A stretch of DNA of 64,000 nucleotides. It comes from an alpha proteobacterium U9-1i (GTDB lineage Bacteria > Pseudomonadota > Alphaproteobacteria > Caulobacterales > Aquidulcibacteraceae). A program made the position numbers and the translations under genes. Position 1 is the stretch's first letter, and the number at the start of each line of letters is the position of its first letter. The DNA is taken from NCBI GenBank assembly GCA_000974665.1, contig BBSY01000003.1, positions 372,001 to 436,000 of the forward strand, given 5' to 3'. Of this stretch, positions 61,024 through 64,000 are shown piece after piece. The notes under the pieces were generated by a model that searched no databases, was not told the origin of the DNA, and was given only the letters and a program-made list of their open reading frames with translations.

Positions 61024-62232
61024 ATGTTGGGGATATTCAAACGCTACGGCTTCGCCGGCGTGGTCGCGGGCGCTCTGGCGCTTATGACGCTTGTCGTCTT
61101 GGGCAAAAGCCTGTTCGCCGGCGGTGACGCAGGCGCGGGCCAAGGTCCGCCAGGCATGGCGCAGATGAAGGGCAAAGGCGGTCCCGGCGGTCCGGGAGGC
61201 GGCGCGCTGGTGACAGCCGCCGCCGTCAGCCGACACACGTTCTCCGATGCGATCCAAGCGCTCGGCACGGCGCAGGCGCGCGAGAGTATCGTACTGACGC
61301 CGAAGGTTGCCGACACCATTCGCCGCTTGCGGTTCGAGAGCGGCGACCGCGTGCGCTCTGGGCAAGTGCTGGTGGAACTCGCGAGCGTCGAGCAATCGGC
61401 GTCGCTGGCTGAAGCCAATGCGGCGAATGCCGCCGCGCAGGAAGAATTGCGCAGGGCGCAGGAATTGTTCGATCGCGGCTTTGCGTCCCAAGCACGGCTC
61501 GACACCGTGCGAGCTGCGGCAGACGCCGCCGCCGCGCGCGTGAACGCAGGCGCGTCACGCTTCGACGACCGCACCATTCGCGCGCCGTTCTCCGGCGTTG
61601 TTGGTTTGCGGCTCGCGAGCCCCGGCCAATATGTACGCCCCGGCGACCAGATCGGCACGCTTGACGATCTCTCGCAGATCAAGCTCGACTTTGATGTGCC
61701 GGAAACGCGGCTCGCGCAGCTTGCGCCGGGCGTGGCGATCAGCGCGCTCACGGCGGCCTATCCCGACCGAACCTTCGACGGCACGATCTCGCAAGTTGAT
61801 AGCCGCGTCGATCCGACGACGCGCACAGTGCGTGTGCGGGCGCTGTTGCCCAATCCCGGCGAGACGATCCGCCCCGGCATGTTGATGACGGTGCAAGTGC
61901 GCTCCAATCCACGCCAAGCGTTGGCGGTGCCGGAGATCGCCGTGCTCGACCAGATCGACGGCGCTTACGTCTATCGCGTGCGCACGGCTGAGGGCGGGCC
62001 CTCCGCCGAGCAAGTTCGCGTTCAAGTGGGCCAACGCAGCGGCGGCATGGCCGAGATCTTGGCTGGTGTCGCCGAGGGCGACCAGATCATCACGCAAGGC
62101 GTGCAAAGCGTGCGGCCGGGTCAGCCGGTGCGTTTCGGCGATGGCGCGCCGGGCGATGGCGGCCTGCGCGATCGCACACCGGCGGCGTCGACCGCGCCCG
62201 CGCCCGACCGTGCTCAGCAACGGCGGAGTTAA
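61024..62232 (+). CDS. RND efflux periplasmic adaptor (MFP)
   Basis: 402 aa. Membrane anchor at residues 8-28, a Gly/Pro-rich linker (about 30-60), lipoyl/barrel-sandwich halves (VADTIRRLRFESGDRVRSGQVLVELAS; FSGVVGLRLASPGQYVRPGDQIGTL), an alpha hairpin, and the beta-barrel/MP domain (VDSRVDPTTRTVRVRALLPNPGETIRPGMLMTV). It bridges the RND pump to an outer-membrane channel. Pump gene starts 4 bases after its stop. Confidence 0.93.
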   Translation: MLGIFKRYGFAGVVAGALALMTLVVLGKSLFAGGDAGAGQGPPGMAQMKGKGGPGGPGGGALVTAAAVSRHTFSDAIQALGTAQARESIVLTPKVADTIRRLRFESGDRVRSGQVLVELASVEQSASLAEANAANAAAQEELRRAQELFDRGFASQARLDTVRAAADAAAARVNAGASRFDDRTIRAPFSGVVGLRLASPGQYVRPGDQIGTLDDLSQIKLDFDVPETRLAQLAPGVAISALTAAYPDRTFDGTISQVDSRVDPTTRTVRVRALLPNPGETIRPGMLMTVQVRSNPRQALAVPEIAVLDQIDGAYVYRVRTAEGGPSAEQVRVQVGQRSGGMAEILAGVAEGDQIITQGVQSVRPGQPVRFGDGAPGDGGLRDRTPAASTAPAPDRAQQRRS

Positions 62233-62235
62233 GCC

Positions 62236-64000
62236 GTGACGCTTTCCGATCTCTCGGTTCGCCGGCCCGTCCTCGCAACGGTGTTTTCGCTCATCATCAT
62301 CGCCTTCGGCGCGATTGCCTTCACGACCTTGCCGTTGCGCGAATTGCCGGACGTGGACCAGCCGGTCGTATCGGTGAGCGTGTCCTATCCAGGCGCCTCG
62401 GCGCAGGTGGTGGAAAATCAGATCACGAGGCCGATCGAGGATCAGCTCTCGGGCATTGACGGCATCGATCTCATCCGATCGTCGAGCCGTGATGGACGCT
62501 CTTCGGTCAATATCGAGTTCTCGCTCGACCGCGATCTGGAAGACGCCACCAATGATGTCCGCAACGCGGTGGCGCGGGCGCAAGGGCAATTGCCCGTCGA
62601 TGCGCTTGAGCCGGTGGTGCAGAAGAACGACGCCGATGCCGATCCGATCCTTTGGTACAGCCTGGAATCGACGACGCTCGACCGCATTGCGCTGACCGAC
62701 TACGCCGAGCGCTACATTGTCGACCGCCTCTCCGTCGTCGATGGCGTCGCGAGCGTTCGCGTGTTTGGCGGATTTACGCGGTCGTTGCGGATTTGGCTCG
62801 ACACCAACGCCATGGCCGCGCGCGGTCTCACCGTGCAGGACGTTGAAAACGCGCTGCGCTCGCAGAATGTGGAATTGCCGGCGGGATACGTGCAGAGCGA
62901 GGAGCGCGACTATCAGGTCCGCGTCGCGCGCGCTTTCGATACGCCGGAGCAATTCGATCGCTTGCCCCTGCGCAGCGGCGCCGATGGCGCGGTGGTGCGG
63001 TTGGGCGATGTCGCGCGCATCGAGATCGCGCCGGATGAAACGCGCCGCCTCTTCCGGGGCAATGGCGTCGATCAAGTCGGCATCGGCGTGGTGCGCCAGT
63101 CGCAGTCCAACGCGTTGGATGTCGCACGCGGCGTGAAGGCCGAGGTCGAGAACGTCGAAGCGGCGCTGCCCGAGGGCGTGCACATGGTGCTCACCACGGA
63201 TTCGACGCTGTTCATCGACCGCGCGATCGAGCGGGTGGGCGCTACCTTGATCGAATCCACGTTGCTCGTCGTGTTCGTGATTTTCCTGTTCCTCGGCAGC
63301 TGGCGCGCCGCGTTTGTGCCGGCCGCTGTTATACCGGTGTGCCTCGTCGGCTCGTTTTTGATCCTCTCGATCTTCGGCTTTTCGATCAATCTGCTGACGC
63401 TTATGGCGTTGGTGTTGGCGATTGGGCTTGTGGTCGACGATTCCATCGTCGTGCTGGAGAACGCGCAGCGCCGCGTGGACACGTTGGGCGAGCCGCCGTT
63501 GGTGGCCGCCGAGCGTGGGACGCGGCAGGTGTTCTTCGCGGTTATCGCGACGTCGGCGGTGCTGGTGGCGGTGTTTGCGCCGCTTTTGTTCGTCGGGGGC
63601 TATGTCGGGCGTTTGTTCGTTGAACTCGCCGTGACGGTGGCGGGCGTTGTCGTAATTTCGGCTTTCGCGTCGCTGTCGCTGTCGCCGATGATGTGTTCGA
63701 AGCTCATCAAGCCGGCCAAGCAGAGCACATGGCTCACGCGCTTCATGGACGGCATGCTCGATAAATTGCGGGCGTCCTATCGCGCGTCGCTTGAAGCGGC
63801 GATGAATGCGAAGCCGATCGTGTTTGCGCTGTTCGGGTTCGTTATCCTCGGCGGGGGCTTCATTTTCACGCAGCTCTCGTCAGAGCTGACGCCGACGGAA
63901 GACCGCGGCCAGATCCAGATTTCGATCAATGGCCCGGAAGGCGCGGGCTTTGAATACACGCAACGCGTCGTGAACCAGGTCGAAGCCATCTTGCTCGAGT
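62236..64000 (+). CDS. RND (HAE1-type) efflux pump, 3' partial
   Basis: GTG 62236, 588 codons to the window edge and still open. Starts SDLSVRRPVLATVFSLIIIAFG, then ELPDVDQPVVSVSVSYPGASAQVVEN, the porter loop, and LGSWRAAFVPAAVIPVCLVGSFLIL with VVDDSIVVLENAQRRV (acidic proton-relay region of TM4). Typical multidrug exporter of the AcrB/MexB superfamily. The substrate range is not readable. Confidence 0.93.
   Translation, partial: MTLSDLSVRRPVLATVFSLIIIAFGAIAFTTLPLRELPDVDQPVVSVSVSYPGASAQVVENQITRPIEDQLSGIDGIDLIRSSSRDGRSSVNIEFSLDRDLEDATNDVRNAVARAQGQLPVDALEPVVQKNDADADPILWYSLESTTLDRIALTDYAERYIVDRLSVVDGVASVRVFGGFTRSLRIWLDTNAMAARGLTVQDVENALRSQNVELPAGYVQSEERDYQVRVARAFDTPEQFDRLPLRSGADGAVVRLGDVARIEIAPDETRRLFRGNGVDQVGIGVVRQSQSNALDVARGVKAEVENVEAALPEGVHMVLTTDSTLFIDRAIERVGATLIESTLLVVFVIFLFLGSWRAAFVPAAVIPVCLVGSFLILSIFGFSINLLTLMALVLAIGLVVDDSIVVLENAQRRVDTLGEPPLVAAERGTRQVFFAVIATSAVLVAVFAPLLFVGGYVGRLFVELAVTVAGVVVISAFASLSLSPMMCSKLIKPAKQSTWLTRFMDGMLDKLRASYRASLEAAMNAKPIVFALFGFVILGGGFIFTQLSSELTPTEDRGQIQISINGPEGAGFEYTQRVVNQVEAILLE

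Noticed and set aside
61555-63183. 542-aa minus-strand frame across the RND genes
   Set aside because: Shadow of the adaptor and pump genes, which have clear motifs.

Overview
The window is a GC-rich alphaproteobacterial chromosome segment. The marker genes point to the Caulobacterales/Hyphomonadaceae side of the class: a PopZ (DUF2497) gene directly upstream of valS, a DUF2336 protein, an extensin-like protein, and a tRNA-His with G1:U72 and A73 and no G-1 in the gene, which is the alphaproteobacterial form. The lineage is an inference from gene content; no rRNA is present.

Layout. (1) 1-13.0 kb is accessory DNA: a primase-helicase gene cut by the window edge, a zinc-finger/HTH gene, a T7 gp14-like virion protein, a secreted glycine-rich YD-repeat protein, a large secreted RHS/YD polymorphic toxin with a candidate immunity gene, a truncated IS3-family element, a P4-type tyrosine integrase and a tail-like beta-rich protein. 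(2) 13.1-24.9 kb is core: extensin-like protein, a degenerate PCMT-like methyltransferase, popZ, valS, an SDR, DUF3137, a LysE exporter, WD40, a CobW-type GTPase and AsmA. (3) 24,996-45,720 is a 20.7-kb integrated element in the 3' end of tRNA-Phe. It is bounded by an 18-bp direct repeat, carries its tyrosine integrase at the right end, and has paired TTCTGTACC arm-like sites inside both ends. Its left third (25.1-32.3 kb, all + strand) is cargo that looks like a defence locus: a TIR-like protein, a TIR-ParA fusion, a small charged partner, a TIR/deoxyribosyltransferase-like protein with a C-terminal winged helix and no catalytic Glu, two unknown proteins, a PD-(D/E)XK nuclease, and a pPIWI-associated-nuclease-like protein. 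The rest (mostly - strand) is an element backbone: AlpA-like protein, a family-A DNA-polymerase-like protein with repeats upstream, a serine recombinase, an SNase-like nuclease, a TIGR02391 protein, small membrane proteins and lipoproteins, and the integrase. (4) 45.7-64.0 kb is core again: an M48 protease lipoprotein, a frameshifted gene, tRNA-His, an ATP-grasp/FolC-like pair, patatin and RyR-like proteins, a ThiO-like oxidase, acyl-CoA dehydrogenase, lytic transglycosylase, CaiB-type CoA transferase, DUF2336, a degenerate EAL protein, Hpt, NAD kinase, class II aldolase, and an RND efflux adaptor and pump (the pump runs off the window).

The best candidate for an undescribed system is the six-gene operon at 26,204-30,722. 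Three different TIR-related folds lie within 3.5 kb beside a restriction-type nuclease and a ParA ATPase, in an element that also encodes its own polymerase-like replication protein. All functional calls are from reading sequence motifs; no database search was run.
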